A stretch of 19,844 nt of DNA from Gammaproteobacteria bacterium UBA7449 (GCA_002477465.1 DLPV01000025.1:1-19844), one strand, 5' to 3'. Positions 1-7,844 are shown, counted from the first letter of the stretch. A program made the numbers and translations. Notes: generated by a model from the letters alone, not told the origin.

Positions 1-2
1 CC

Positions 3-656
3 CCATTTACAGCCAGCCCAATCGATTTTATAGACGGTGGCTATGCGCTGGAAATGCATGGTGGGCGTTACTCCAGTGAGCAGGAATTAGAGGCCAATTA
101 CCCGGATGGTGATTATATTTTTCTTTTCTCTGCCCCAAGCACCGGCTCGGTCAGTCAAACTGTAGTGATGAAGAACCAAAGGATCAGCGGTTCCGGCTTG
201 CCGGCCGCCCCGCAGATATTGCTTTCTCAGGCAGGACGATCCGTAGCGCCGGATAGTATCAATCCCGCACTTGACCTGGTCGTGACCTGGAGTGAGTTTT
301 CCGAGGGCCGGCTCGACCCGCTTGGCATCATGGATGATCTGTTGTTTGTCATCATGGCCAACTGCGAAGGTGAGCGCATTGCCCACAGTGGGCGACCGTT
401 CGAGAATACGCCGTATCTTACCTTCGCCGATGAGTCATTCGTCATCGGTGCAGAGATCATGCATCCAGAGAATGCTTATCAAATATCTGTTGAACACGCG
501 ATTCTCAATACATCCTTCGAACATGACGTGCCGGCTTTCGCGACTTTCGCCACTACGACTTTTCTGGATCTGATGACCACTGGATCTGCGACTGATGAAT
601 CTGTCTGCCCAAACATACTTGAGCACTTCGATACCGGGCAAACGGTTTTACAGTAA
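3..656 (+). CDS. 3' end of an unrecognised, probably exported protein (5' truncated by window edge)
   Basis: The reading frame is open from the first complete codon at base 3. The Met at 54 is unlikely to be the true start, because the 17 codons before it (beginning PFTASPIDF) read as ordinary protein and the gene probably begins outside the window. The visible 217 residues are acidic and rich in Thr, Ser and aromatic residues. They contain alternating hydrophobic stretches suggestive of a beta-sandwich (YPDGDYIFLFSAP, then a second segment around LDLVVTWSEF) and two Cys residues far apart. There is no transmembrane segment in the visible part. I recognise no family. The gene is convergent with the amidase, leaving 76 bp between them with no clear terminator. 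Confidence is for a real coding region, not for any function. Confidence 0.7.
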   Translation, partial: PFTASPIDFIDGGYALEMHGGRYSSEQELEANYPDGDYIFLFSAPSTGSVSQTVVMKNQRISGSGLPAAPQILLSQAGRSVAPDSINPALDLVVTWSEFSEGRLDPLGIMDDLLFVIMANCEGERIAHSGRPFENTPYLTFADESFVIGAEIMHPENAYQISVEHAILNTSFEHDVPAFATFATTTFLDLMTTGSATDESVCPNILEHFDTGQTVLQ

Positions 657-732
657 AGCCTTGCTATAAGGGCATCGCACAAAATGAATTCTCCCATTTT
701 CTCCCCGATGCTGGGGCCCTCAGATCGCTGGG

Positions 733-2601
733 CTACTTCAATCTTTGCGCGACACCACCCACATCCATGCCACTTGCAAACACTTTGAGATAGACCCGGT
801 CCTCATCGTATGCAGCCCGAAATGCTGGTGACATAAATAGGCTGCCACTGGCTTCGGTCCTGTCTGGACCCATCAGATTGTAGACCAGCGGCTCGTCCAG
901 TCCGGCGTTTTCTTCGTCATCGATCATAAGGGTGACGGCATAGACTTCCGCGCTATTTTCATTGCCCAGACGAACATTATAGCGAAGCTCATTGCTTGGC
1001 AGGTCGTATTCGAATTCGCCCTCCAGTATGGCTCCCTGTGCCGCAAATGACAGGTCAAAACTCTGTAGGGCAGGGGCTAGACCTGACTGCAACGGCGGGG
1101 TGGAGCTGGGTGCTTGTCGCGGTGAGTTTGCCTCGGCATAGGGATAAGCCATACCCAACAGGCGAGCATCCTGGAAAGGCAGTCCCAGCAATTCCAACCC
1201 CACCGGCAGGCCGCGACTGGTGAATCCAACCGGCATGGCAAGCGCGGGGACACCGGAATGTGCAGACAGCTGGCACTGGCTACCAGACTGAGGTTCCCCG
1301 GTGAACGCAATTGTTTCTGTCACCGTGGGATAGACTATGGCATCCAGTTCATGATCAAGAAACACTTGTTCGATGGCAGCCAATACCTCGCTGCGCGCTG
1401 CTAAAGCAGCAGCATAGGCTTCTTCATCTGTCTCGGTTTCCAGGCTGCGGGTCATGCCCTGGTTGAGGCTGTAATGATAGAGCCCGTTATCGACGATATC
1501 GGCCAGGTCGGTGATGGCTATGCTGCCGAACTGTGCCAGGTACTGCTCGAGATCGGGTCGGAATTCATGTCCAATTAACGCGCTGGCAGACAGCAGTTCT
1601 GCTAGTTCCGGAATTTCCACTTCTATCAATCGCGCGCCGTTTTCCTCATACCACTCAAGCGCTGCGTCTATTGGATCGACTACCGCAGCGCTGCTGCGCT
1701 CGAAGGCACTGGTCAATTTGCCGAGGCGCAAACCTGAGACCTTAACTGAGGTCAGGTTCTGACGAAACTGCGGGTGAGGATTTGACTGCATCACAGCAGT
1801 TGCAGAGTCACTGGGGTCATAGCCGACGACAACGTCCAGCAGAATAGCCAGATCATCCAGACTGCGAGCTAGCGGCCCCGCTACGTCCTGGGTGTGTGAA
1901 AGGGGAATGACGCCATGAATGCTGGACAAACCCTTGGTGGGTCTTAAACCAAACAGATTATTAAAAGCAGAAGGAATGCGTATCGAGCCGCAGGTATCGG
2001 AACCGAGACCGATTGCAGCAAAACTGGCGGCAACAGCGGCGCCGGTTCCGCCGCTCGAACCCCCAGGTACACGCCGAATATCGTAGGGATTACGGGTCTG
2101 GCCGCTGAGTGAGGAGACAGTCGTGATACCGCGCGCATACTCGTGCAGCGTGGTCTTGGCGAGCACTATTGCGCCAGCGTCCAGCAGTAGCTCCACCTGG
2201 GTTGCATTGGCATTTGGCAGGAATCCTGCCAGTGCCACGGTGCCGTTGGTCGTTGGGATAGAGCTGGTGTTGTAGTTGTCCTTTACTAATATGGGAACGC
2301 CGTGCAGTGGCCCACGGACACGTCCGGCGGAGCGCTCCGCGTCGAGCGCTGCAGCCTGCTGTCTGGCCTGAGGGTTGACGCGCATAATGCTGTTGAGAGC
2401 TGGGCCCTGTTTATCATAGGCTTCGATACGCTGAAGATAGGCATCCACGATTTCAACAGAGGTGACCTGGCCCCTTTCCAGAGCAGACTGGATTTCATTA
2501 ATGCTGGCCTCAACCACATCATATGCTGGTTGGGCAAAACTCGATACTGCGATCGAATGGGCTAATGTAAACAACAGGGCTGGAGCAAAATGCTTTAGCA
2601 T
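733..2601 (-). CDS. Exported amidase-signature family hydrolase with extra C-terminal domain
   Basis: This is a 622-residue amidase-signature (AS) enzyme. From Met at 2601 the catalytic triad is Lys107 (VKDNY), cis-Ser182 (GGSSGG) and nucleophile Ser206 (CGSIR). The spacings of 75 and 24 residues equal those of fatty acid amide hydrolase (Lys142, Ser217, Ser241). The AS fold covers roughly residues 28-500. I chose the start at 2601 because it gives a clean signal peptide (MLKHFAPALLFTLAHS, ending SFAQ); an upstream Met at 2697 would place 32 non-signal residues before it. The last ~110 residues are not part of the AS fold. They are acidic and beta-rich, and loosely resemble a CHRD-type or other secreted beta-sandwich domain. 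The likely role is hydrolysis of an amide or peptide-amide in the periplasm; the substrate cannot be told. The family also includes GatA, but export and the lack of gatB/gatC argue against that. Confidence 0.9.
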   Translation of the reverse strand: MLKHFAPALLFTLAHSIAVSSFAQPAYDVVEASINEIQSALERGQVTSVEIVDAYLQRIEAYDKQGPALNSIMRVNPQARQQAAALDAERSAGRVRGPLHGVPILVKDNYNTSSIPTTNGTVALAGFLPNANATQVELLLDAGAIVLAKTTLHEYARGITTVSSLSGQTRNPYDIRRVPGGSSGGTGAAVAASFAAIGLGSDTCGSIRIPSAFNNLFGLRPTKGLSSIHGVIPLSHTQDVAGPLARSLDDLAILLDVVVGYDPSDSATAVMQSNPHPQFRQNLTSVKVSGLRLGKLTSAFERSSAAVVDPIDAALEWYEENGARLIEVEIPELAELLSASALIGHEFRPDLEQYLAQFGSIAITDLADIVDNGLYHYSLNQGMTRSLETETDEEAYAAALAARSEVLAAIEQVFLDHELDAIVYPTVTETIAFTGEPQSGSQCQLSAHSGVPALAMPVGFTSRGLPVGLELLGLPFQDARLLGMAYPYAEANSPRQAPSSTPPLQSGLAPALQSFDLSFAAQGAILEGEFEYDLPSNELRYNVRLGNENSAEVYAVTLMIDDEENAGLDEPLVYNLMGPDRTEASGSLFMSPAFRAAYDEDRVYLKVFASGMDVGGVAQRLK

Positions 2602-2721
2602 GAGGGTTCTCTGGATTAGAGGTAAAAATTCGATTTGCCTAAACCTTACCGGAGATCGGCAATTTACTCCAGAGCCCGGGTACTGTGTGGCCACCAAGAC
2701 TCCGGACTAAAGTGACTGCGC

Positions 2722-2757
2722 AATTATCTGGGTAACTATCTGGGAAACTATCGGGCA
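2722..2757. repeat. Three-copy 12-bp tandem repeat
   Basis: Three successive imperfect 12-mers read AATTATCTGGGT, AACTATCTGGGA and AACTATCGGGCA. They lie about 120 bp upstream of the amidase start, on the far side of any amidase promoter. They could be iterated binding sites or simple slippage; nothing decides between these. Confidence 0.6.
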
Positions 2758-2837
2758 ATTAACTAGACAGCTACTATCGGCAAAGCTACTTTCTGTTAGT
2801 CTATCGCAGAGCTAACTCACCATCTCTCGCAGCAATT

Positions 2838-2963
2838 ATGGAGCCTTTTGAGAGTTGGCTATTGAAAAAGTACCGCGCCGATTATTCAGCTATCGTCGGT
2901 GATATGGGTGCGCCTGAGGATATGATTTACGGTGCCTCGGTGTATGAACTTGCGGGGAAATGA
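2838..2963 (+). CDS. Possible 41-aa small protein ending in a terminator hairpin
   Basis: An ATG at 2838 opens a 41-codon frame (MEPFESWLLKKYRADYSAIV..., ending SVYELAGK) whose TGA lies inside the left arm of a hairpin followed by T residues. Codon composition is protein-like. There is no convincing Shine-Dalgarno upstream, and I recognise no family. It may be a real small protein, the tail of a decayed gene, or chance. The terminator directly at its stop is the main reason to list it. Confidence 0.3.
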   Translation: MEPFESWLLKKYRADYSAIVGDMGAPEDMIYGASVYELAGK

Positions 2964-2986
2964 TCGTGAACAAAACGATCATTTTT
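2958..2986 (+). terminator. Intrinsic-terminator-like hairpin
   Basis: Perfect 10-bp arms, AAATGATCGT (2958-2967) and ACGATCATTT (2975-2984), enclose a 7-nt loop, and the right arm runs into a five-T tract. The stem is AT-rich, so strength is uncertain. It would end transcription on the plus strand before the CMD-family gene at 3107. Confidence 0.55.
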
Positions 2987-3106
2987 CCAGCAATAGCGCT
3001 GCGATCTCAGCCTACGATAAGCAAGCTGATATAACTTTTTCCAAACTGAGAAATAGCCTGATTTAACCCAAAGTGGTGTGGGCACTGAAATTTCGAGGAA
3101 CTCATA

Positions 3107-3847
3107 ATGAAGATTAGAAATTTAGGTTCAGGAGCCTGCGCTCTTATGCTTGTCATATGTGCTGCATTGTCTACTGCTACCCAGGCGCAGCCAGCGGAAT
3201 ATCAGCTGCAGGGCACCCAAACCCAGGACAAGATTCCCGACGATATTTACATGGACTCCCTGGCGCGCCTGCCCCAGGTACAGCGCGACGATCTGGACGC
3301 AGCGGGACAGGCGGCTTTCGACACTTATGTCAGGCCGGGGACAGGTTATGAAACTGGTTTACGTGGACCTGTTGGTATGTGGATGCACAGCCCAGCACTG
3401 GCGCAAGCCGAATTTGATGTGCGACAACGCGTGCGTTATGGCACCACCAAAGATCAACGATTGACTGAGTTGATCATCCTCTCCACGGCGCGGGAGATTA
3501 GTAATCAGTATGAGTGGTCAGCACATGAGCCACTGGCCCAGGCGGCTGGCCTGGAGCAGGAGATCATAGAACTGATTAAGTATCGCAGGGATATTGATGC
3601 CTCGCCTGCTATCGATGGTTTTGGAGAGACTGAGCAGACTTTGGTGCAGTTTACGCGGGAGCTCGTCAGCGCGGACAAAGTCCGCTCCCCAACCTTCAGC
3701 AAAGCGATCGAACTGTTTGGCAATGAGGGAGTAGTGGATATTGTTGGATTGATTGGCTACTACAATTTCGTGGGCATGACTTTAAAGGCTTTCGACGTGC
3801 AGCGGCCAGTGGGTACTGAACTGTTACTGCCTATCGCAGCGGATTAA
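3107..3847 (+). CDS. Exported carboxymuconolactone decarboxylase (CMD/AhpD-like) family protein
   Basis: A 246-residue protein with a Sec signal peptide (hydrophobic stretch about residues 9-26, cleavage near TQAQ). A CMD-family all-helical domain follows at about residues 60-215. Family-like features are RLTELIILSTAREI, then EWSAHEPLAQAAGL, matching the usual E-W-x-x-H helix and its A-x-x-x-G-L end. The AhpD peroxidase CxxC motif is absent, so a peroxidase role like AhpD is unlikely; a lactone decarboxylase or unrelated role is possible. The start is supported by GAGGA about 8 bases upstream. The protein ends cleanly, and 272 bp without an evident gene follow it. Most CMD proteins are cytoplasmic, so the signal peptide is notable. 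Family assignment is good; the reaction is unknown. Confidence 0.85.
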   Translation: MKIRNLGSGACALMLVICAALSTATQAQPAEYQLQGTQTQDKIPDDIYMDSLARLPQVQRDDLDAAGQAAFDTYVRPGTGYETGLRGPVGMWMHSPALAQAEFDVRQRVRYGTTKDQRLTELIILSTAREISNQYEWSAHEPLAQAAGLEQEIIELIKYRRDIDASPAIDGFGETEQTLVQFTRELVSADKVRSPTFSKAIELFGNEGVVDIVGLIGYYNFVGMTLKAFDVQRPVGTELLLPIAAD

Positions 3848-4119
3848 ACTAGCCAATAGATTAGCTGCAATTAGCCTGTTTGAGTTAGCCGGCCTTGTTG
3901 GGTTGCAACCGAACTTATGGCACTCACATATGAGAGGTGCAGCGGGTCTGTTTGATCTTTATCTGGTGGCAGATCGATAGCCTTGCCGCTGAAGCAATTT
4001 TAAGCCCGCGGCTGAAAGCTCCCGCGAGCCATTGCAGTACTAACTAATCTAAACCCTGTCACGTTCGTATTAGCCTGTATCAATTATCCGTAGTATGTGC
4101 GGTACGGTAGGGCTTGAAT

Positions 4120-4506
4120 ATGATCAGACACTGGCCACACGGCTTAAAAGCACTAGTAATCCTGCTTACCTTCTCATCAACCGTGAGTGCAGAAGTCTAT
4201 TTCTGCAAGGAATCGGCGACTGTCTCAATCGACCCCTACAATATATCGTCTTCTGGTGAAGACGGTGATGTCCCGTCTCGGCAGGATTGGATCGTCGATA
4301 CGGAACGAGGCTGGCGTCGTTCGGGCTTTACTGACTACCGCGGCGCTTGTCAGAAAAACAAGGGCTATGTGGTATGTCGCACCGACAATATTGCGTTCGG
4401 CGAGGCTACCCTGTCCATTCACCCTAACGATTCAAACTTTGTCGTTGTCTATCTGGACTATGGTCTGGGTGCGCTGGCTTTTGTTGGGAAATGTTCTCCT
4501 GGTTAG
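4120..4506 (+). CDS. Small secreted protein of unknown function
   Basis: A 128-residue product from ATG 4120 (an in-frame TTG lies 6 bases upstream). Residues 8-25 form a signal peptide ending VSA|EVYF. The mature part has four Cys (FCKES, GACQKN, VVCRTD, GKCSPG), suggesting two disulfides in the periplasm. It also has an aromatic, beta-like C-terminal half. I do not recognise a family. Only a weak purine stretch precedes the start. It is flanked by gene-free DNA on both sides, so it is probably its own transcription unit. Confidence 0.65.
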   Translation: MIRHWPHGLKALVILLTFSSTVSAEVYFCKESATVSIDPYNISSSGEDGDVPSRQDWIVDTERGWRRSGFTDYRGACQKNKGYVVCRTDNIAFGEATLSIHPNDSNFVVVYLDYGLGALAFVGKCSPG

Positions 4507-4615
4507 CCGCTCCAGCTTGTTCTGCAGGGCTCGCCTGCCATGCTTCAGGGCGGTGTCTTAGCTGCTCGTAGTCGTCAAAAATCCCGTTATCTCGGGTAAC
4601 ATCGGTGTGTTGTTG

Positions 4616-4641
4616 TGCGTGTTGGGCACGACCAGCACGCA
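4616..4641. other. Stem-loop, 10-bp stem with one G-U pair
   Basis: TGCGTGTTGG pairs with CCAGCACGCA around a 6-nt loop. Four A residues follow on the plus strand, which read as a T run only upstream of the hairpin on the minus strand, so it is not a standard terminator in either direction. It may end or protect the transcript of the small secreted protein. Confidence 0.4.
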
Positions 4642-4715
4642 AAAGCCGGCTTGCTGGCTAAACCAGCCTAACAATACTTAATCTTTTCAGTTACTTACCT
4701 CGCTATAAACTTTAC

Positions 4716-4744
4716 TTGGTCTAGTATGTGAATTGCAGTATAAA
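4716..4744 (+). promoter_or_regulatory. Candidate sigma-70-like promoter for the amine dehydrogenase operon
   Basis: TTGGTC and TATAAA are separated by 17 bp. The -10 matches the consensus at five of six positions and the -35 at only three. If used, it gives a leader of about 240 nt before mauB. Inferred from sequence pattern only. Confidence 0.3.
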
Positions 4745-4858
4745 TGAGCTTGGTTGATTCGCTGTAAGGATGGTCTTGCCTACTGCAATTACGCGGGAAG
4801 CTAGCCGGGGGAAATTGTGATTCTCTGGCTCGTTAAACCAGCGCCTGGGCGGGAAATC

Positions 4859-4990
4859 ATGCTTCGGTCGCTGAATCAGCCGCCTAATAAGAACAATGAA
4901 ATCCGCACAGTACTGCCTGTCCTTGAAAGAGGTGAAATAAGCATACGGTTGTGCGGATGCCGAATGGACCAACTCCTTGGGGGTAATTAA
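4859..4990 (+). CDS. Possible 43-aa leader ORF overlapping the mauB start (TAATG)
   Basis: ATG 4859 opens a frame (MLRSLNQPPNKNNEIRTVL..., with an LCGCR motif near the end) whose TAA shares its last base with the ATG of mauB. A GGGCGGG stretch lies just upstream as a possible ribosome site. Such stop-start overlap is typical of translational coupling. It could also be chance in a leader region. No family recognised. Confidence 0.3.
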   Translation: MLRSLNQPPNKNNEIRTVLPVLERGEISIRLCGCRMDQLLGGN

Positions 4991-6132
4991 TGTTTTCGCG
5001 TCTGTTATTAACGGTTCTCGTGACGGCTTCTGCCGCCTCGGTTAACGCTCAGCCATGGGACACGGTGCTGGGAGATGCTCTGGATATGCCGGAGACTGGT
5101 CCACACTGGGTTTCGGTGCGTGGCAGGGGCGTAGCCTACCTGCTGGATGCCGATAGCGGCAGAGTAGGGGGCACGCTGGACATTTCCAATTTTACGCCAG
5201 CAGTAAGACCAGCGATGGATCGCGAGCGCATCTATGCCTATGGATCGTTTTACACCCGCGGCACTTATGGTGACCGCACCGATGTGTTGATTGGCTTTGA
5301 TACCAATACAACGCTGCCTGTTAGTGAAGCAGAGATACCACCCAAGGCGGCTGGCATCGGCAACCCGGGCATGATCGGCTTGATCAACGACGACTTCATC
5401 GGTGTCTGGAATGTCACCCCAGCAATTTCTGTTTCAATCGTAGACCTTGACAGCAACGAATTTGTCACAGAAATCTCCACACCCAACTGTGCAGGTATCT
5501 ACCCGGCCGGAGAGGGTTTTATCTCATCTTGTGCCGATGGCACGATTCAGTACGTTGAAATTGACAGCAATGGCGAAGAAGCCTCGCGCGCAAGCAGCGA
5601 AGTATTCTTCGAGCTATTTGAGGATCCAGTGCTGGATTACGCCGTGCCTTCCGACGACGGTTGGGTTTTTATGACAATGGACGGCATGGTTTACGAGGCG
5701 CAGGTTGATGGCGATGAAGTGTCGATCAGTGAAGGCTGGTCCATCAATCCAACCGATACCGACGCGACTGATCGCAATGGCATGCCGCTGTCTGATGACG
5801 ATGATTGGCGTCTTGGTGGCAGTCAGGCTTATGCCTATAGCAGCGATGCAGAGGTCCTGGCGGTAATCATGCACCAGGGTGGTGGCCAGGAGACTTTTGA
5901 GGATCCCGGCACCGAAGTCTGGGTGTTTAGCACGGTCTCACAGCGCCGCGGCTATCGTCTTGCTATGGAAGATGGGCGCATGGTTAGCAGTGTGCAAATA
6001 ACCCAGGATGAAGATCCTCTGATGCTGCTATCCGTTGGTGGTGAGATTGAAGTGCGTGAACCCGTCACCGGAAGACTGATCAGAACGATCGATAATCTCT
6101 CCGGCACAATCCAGAATCTGTACACGGATTAG
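4990..6132 (+). CDS. mauB: TTQ amine dehydrogenase heavy (alpha) chain, MauB/AauB-like
   Basis: A 380-residue periplasmic beta-propeller protein, the large non-catalytic subunit that holds the TTQ light chain in an alpha2beta2 amine dehydrogenase. A Sec signal peptide spans residues 1-20 (ending VNA|QPW). The propeller repeats are recognisable against methylamine dehydrogenase: a LLDADSGRVGGTLD blade start, YGDRTDVLIGFD, AISVSIVDL followed by a CAGIYPAG segment, a cysteine-containing SSCADGTIQY strand, the DDWRLGGSQAYAYS blade, and the final EIEVREPVTGRLIRTI blade. It is somewhat shorter than the roughly 400-residue norm. A strong GGGGG site lies 8-12 bases before the ATG. It heads a six-gene operon; mauE follows after 17 bp. 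Whether the enzyme prefers methylamine or aromatic amines cannot be read from this chain, so the symbol denotes the family only. Confidence 0.9.
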   Translation: MFSRLLLTVLVTASAASVNAQPWDTVLGDALDMPETGPHWVSVRGRGVAYLLDADSGRVGGTLDISNFTPAVRPAMDRERIYAYGSFYTRGTYGDRTDVLIGFDTNTTLPVSEAEIPPKAAGIGNPGMIGLINDDFIGVWNVTPAISVSIVDLDSNEFVTEISTPNCAGIYPAGEGFISSCADGTIQYVEIDSNGEEASRASSEVFFELFEDPVLDYAVPSDDGWVFMTMDGMVYEAQVDGDEVSISEGWSINPTDTDATDRNGMPLSDDDDWRLGGSQAYAYSSDAEVLAVIMHQGGGQETFEDPGTEVWVFSTVSQRRGYRLAMEDGRMVSSVQITQDEDPLMLLSVGGEIEVREPVTGRLIRTIDNLSGTIQNLYTD

Positions 6133-6149
6133 GGCGGGGTAAACAGTAA

Positions 6150-6686
6150 ATGATTGACCCATTGATCGTCCTTATACTCTCAGCCTCTTTGGCTCTGCTG
6201 TTCTTCATGGCGGCACGGCACAAGATGAGAGCGCCTGGCCAGTTCAAGGCGCAGCTTGCTGCCTACGAGCTGGTGCCGGAGTTTATGCTTCCAGCCGTGG
6301 CAAAAATTCTCCCCTATATTGAAAGGGCAGTGGTATTTCTAATTCTGGTGCCGTTTAGCAGACCAGTAGCAGCAGTGGTTGCCGCCACTCTTCTTACGGT
6401 CTACGCCCTCTCCATGGCAGTAAATATGCTACGTGGCCGGGCCGATATTGATTGCGGCTGTGGTGGCCAACCACAACTGCTATCCTCCTGGCTGCTGCTC
6501 CGTAATGGGGTATTGGTTGCCGGATGCTGCCTGCTACTAGCCCCTGTGAGCGAACGCGCAATGACCTGGGCAGATGGCTCGTTTCTTGTCTTGATGACCG
6601 CCGTACTCGCAATGGTTTACCTGTTAGTCGAGCAACTGGTGCGCAATCAGTCTTTCTCTGATGACAGGGGTGCCAGTCATGGATAG
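6150..6686 (+). CDS. mauE: Methylamine utilization protein MauE (membrane maturation factor)
   Basis: A 178-residue integral membrane protein with about four hydrophobic segments (roughly residues 4-20, 58-92, 112-131 and 144-162). It has the MauE signature DCGCGG (Cys102, Cys104) followed by LSSWLLLRNG. In methylotrophs MauE works with MauD and is needed for a stable light chain, presumably in forming or isomerising its six or more disulfides. The gene lies 17 bp after mauB, and its last 8 bases overlap the start of mauD, so translation is likely coupled. The Cys pair facing another Cys pair (CC at 126-127) may form a redox relay; this is inference. Confidence 0.92.
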   Translation: MIDPLIVLILSASLALLFFMAARHKMRAPGQFKAQLAAYELVPEFMLPAVAKILPYIERAVVFLILVPFSRPVAAVVAATLLTVYALSMAVNMLRGRADIDCGCGGQPQLLSSWLLLRNGVLVAGCCLLLAPVSERAMTWADGSFLVLMTAVLAMVYLLVEQLVRNQSFSDDRGASHG

Positions 6687-7284
6687 TTATCTCATTGAAA
6701 TTGTCATGCTGCTGTCGGCAGTCGTCCTGGTTTTGGTGCTCGCCGTGTTTGCCCTGGCGCGCCAGATAGGTGTGCTGCATACCCGCCTCGCTCCGGCTGG
6801 TGCCTTGATGACTACCGCCGGCCCCAAAGTGGGAGAGCCGGCACCGTTATTGTCCGTGCCTGACCTGAGCGGCAGCCCGGTTGACTTCGGTGGGTCCAGA
6901 AACTTGCCGCAGCTCTTGTTATTTGTCTCGCCTACTTGTCCGGTATGTAAAGAGCTTGTGCCAACTGCAAAATCAATGGCCAAGAGCGAAAAGCTTTCAC
7001 TGGTTTTTGGCAGCGATGGCGGTGAGGTGCAGAAGCATTCTGACTATGTGAGCAAGATGGGTATTGAGGAATATCCCTATGTGGTCTCACTTGAACTCGG
7101 CATGAAGTTTGAGGTGAGCAAGTTGCCTTATGCAGTCTTGATCGATGAAAAAGGGGTGCTGCGCTCCAAGGGTCTGGTTAATAGCCGTGAACACCTTGAG
7201 AGCCTGGTGGAATCAATGCGCACGGGTTACGAGTCCATACAGGACTACCTGGTAAAAGAAGAACTAATTGGAGAACAAGCATGA
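6679..7284 (+). CDS. mauD: Thioredoxin-like disulfide protein MauD
   Basis: A 201-residue, membrane-anchored (residues 5-27), periplasmic thioredoxin-fold protein with active site C87-P-V-C90 in the context SPTCPVCKE and the conserved cis-proline region KLPYAVLID. MauD is required for folding of the disulfide-rich TTQ light chain. The start at 6679 rather than the in-frame ATG at 6661 is supported by CAGGGG 8 bases before it, and by the transmembrane anchor beginning directly afterwards. It overlaps mauE by 8 bases, and its TGA overlaps the ATG of mauA by 4 bases (ATGA). Confidence 0.93.
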   Translation: MDSYLIEIVMLLSAVVLVLVLAVFALARQIGVLHTRLAPAGALMTTAGPKVGEPAPLLSVPDLSGSPVDFGGSRNLPQLLLFVSPTCPVCKELVPTAKSMAKSEKLSLVFGSDGGEVQKHSDYVSKMGIEEYPYVVSLELGMKFEVSKLPYAVLIDEKGVLRSKGLVNSREHLESLVESMRTGYESIQDYLVKEELIGEQA

Positions 7285-7844
7285 ACAACCGAGAGCAGCT
7301 TTTAGATCAGTTACTGAAGGATCTGGATGCCGCCACCACGGGCGCTGTCCGATTTATTTCCTCGCGAACCTCGCGTCGTTCCTTCCTCGGCAAACTCGGC
7401 ATGTTCCTGGCTGGTATGGGCGCGCTGCCAATGTTGCCGGTGGTGCGCGAAGCCAATGCCCAGAGTTCAGACAGCATCCCCGACATGGGAAACCCTGATT
7501 CTTGTGACTACTGGCGTTATTGCGCGTTCAGTGGCCAGGCCTGCAGTTGCTGTGGTGGAACCGTCACCCAGTGCCCTCCTGGCTCACAGACTGCGACGGT
7601 GGCCTGGGTTGGCACCTGCCACAATCCAGGCGACGGTCGCGACTACCTGATCTCCTATAATGACTGCTGCGGGAAATCCAGCTGTGGTCGCTGTGGCTGT
7701 CATCGCTCTGAAGGTGACCGACCGGTCTACTACCCGGGCAAGGCCAATAGTATCCTCTGGTGCTTTGGCTCCACCAGCCATGCCTACCACTGTACTCTCG
7801 CCCGCATCATGGGGGTGGAAGAAAGCAACGTCGCGGGACAGTAG
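7281..7844 (+). CDS. mauA: TTQ amine dehydrogenase light (beta) chain, AauA/MauA-like, with Asp-to-Ser change
   Basis: A 187-residue catalytic subunit. A Tat-type leader (SRRSFLGK at residues 31-38, hydrophobic stretch, cleavage near ANA|Q) exports it folded. The mature part aligns gap-free through the motif CDYWRYC with methylamine dehydrogenase. The TTQ tryptophans are Trp109 (AWVGTC) and Trp160 (LWCFG), the catalytic base is Asp128 (YNDCCG), and Thr172 is in YHCT. From memory, these numbers equal those of aromatic amine dehydrogenase (AADH) precursor. The residue matching MADH Asp32 / AADH Asp84 is Ser84 (CAFSGQ; codon AGT at 7530-7532). There are 14 Cys, two more than Paracoccus MADH. The extra pair is Cys91 and Cys135, as I recall also found in AADH, suggesting a seventh disulfide. 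GGAG lies about 8 bases before the start. Oxidises a primary amine to an aldehyde in the periplasm; the substrate is uncertain. Confidence 0.93.
   Translation: MNNREQLLDQLLKDLDAATTGAVRFISSRTSRRSFLGKLGMFLAGMGALPMLPVVREANAQSSDSIPDMGNPDSCDYWRYCAFSGQACSCCGGTVTQCPPGSQTATVAWVGTCHNPGDGRDYLISYNDCCGKSSCGRCGCHRSEGDRPVYYPGKANSILWCFGSTSHAYHCTLARIMGVEESNVAGQ

Larger units (their letters stand above)
4507..4989. other. 483-bp gap before the amine dehydrogenase operon
   Basis: The gap holds no convincing full-length gene. It contains an imperfect 10-bp hairpin, a second 5-bp hairpin GCTGG/CCAGC at 4653-4667, a candidate promoter and a 43-codon leader frame, the main ones listed separately. A minus-strand 83-codon frame (4721-4972) has no recognisable domain or ribosome site and is probably not a gene. 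The length and the leader suggest a regulated 5' untranslated region for the operon. Confidence 0.5.

Noticed and set aside
733..2601. GatA subunit of the tRNA amidotransferase
   Set aside because: It has an export signal, no gatB or gatC beside it, and an extra C-terminal domain; only the catalytic triad is shared.
4721..4972. Minus-strand 83-codon frame before the amine operon
   Set aside because: No ribosome site, no recognisable domain, and it overlaps the probable leader of mauB. It looks like a chance frame.
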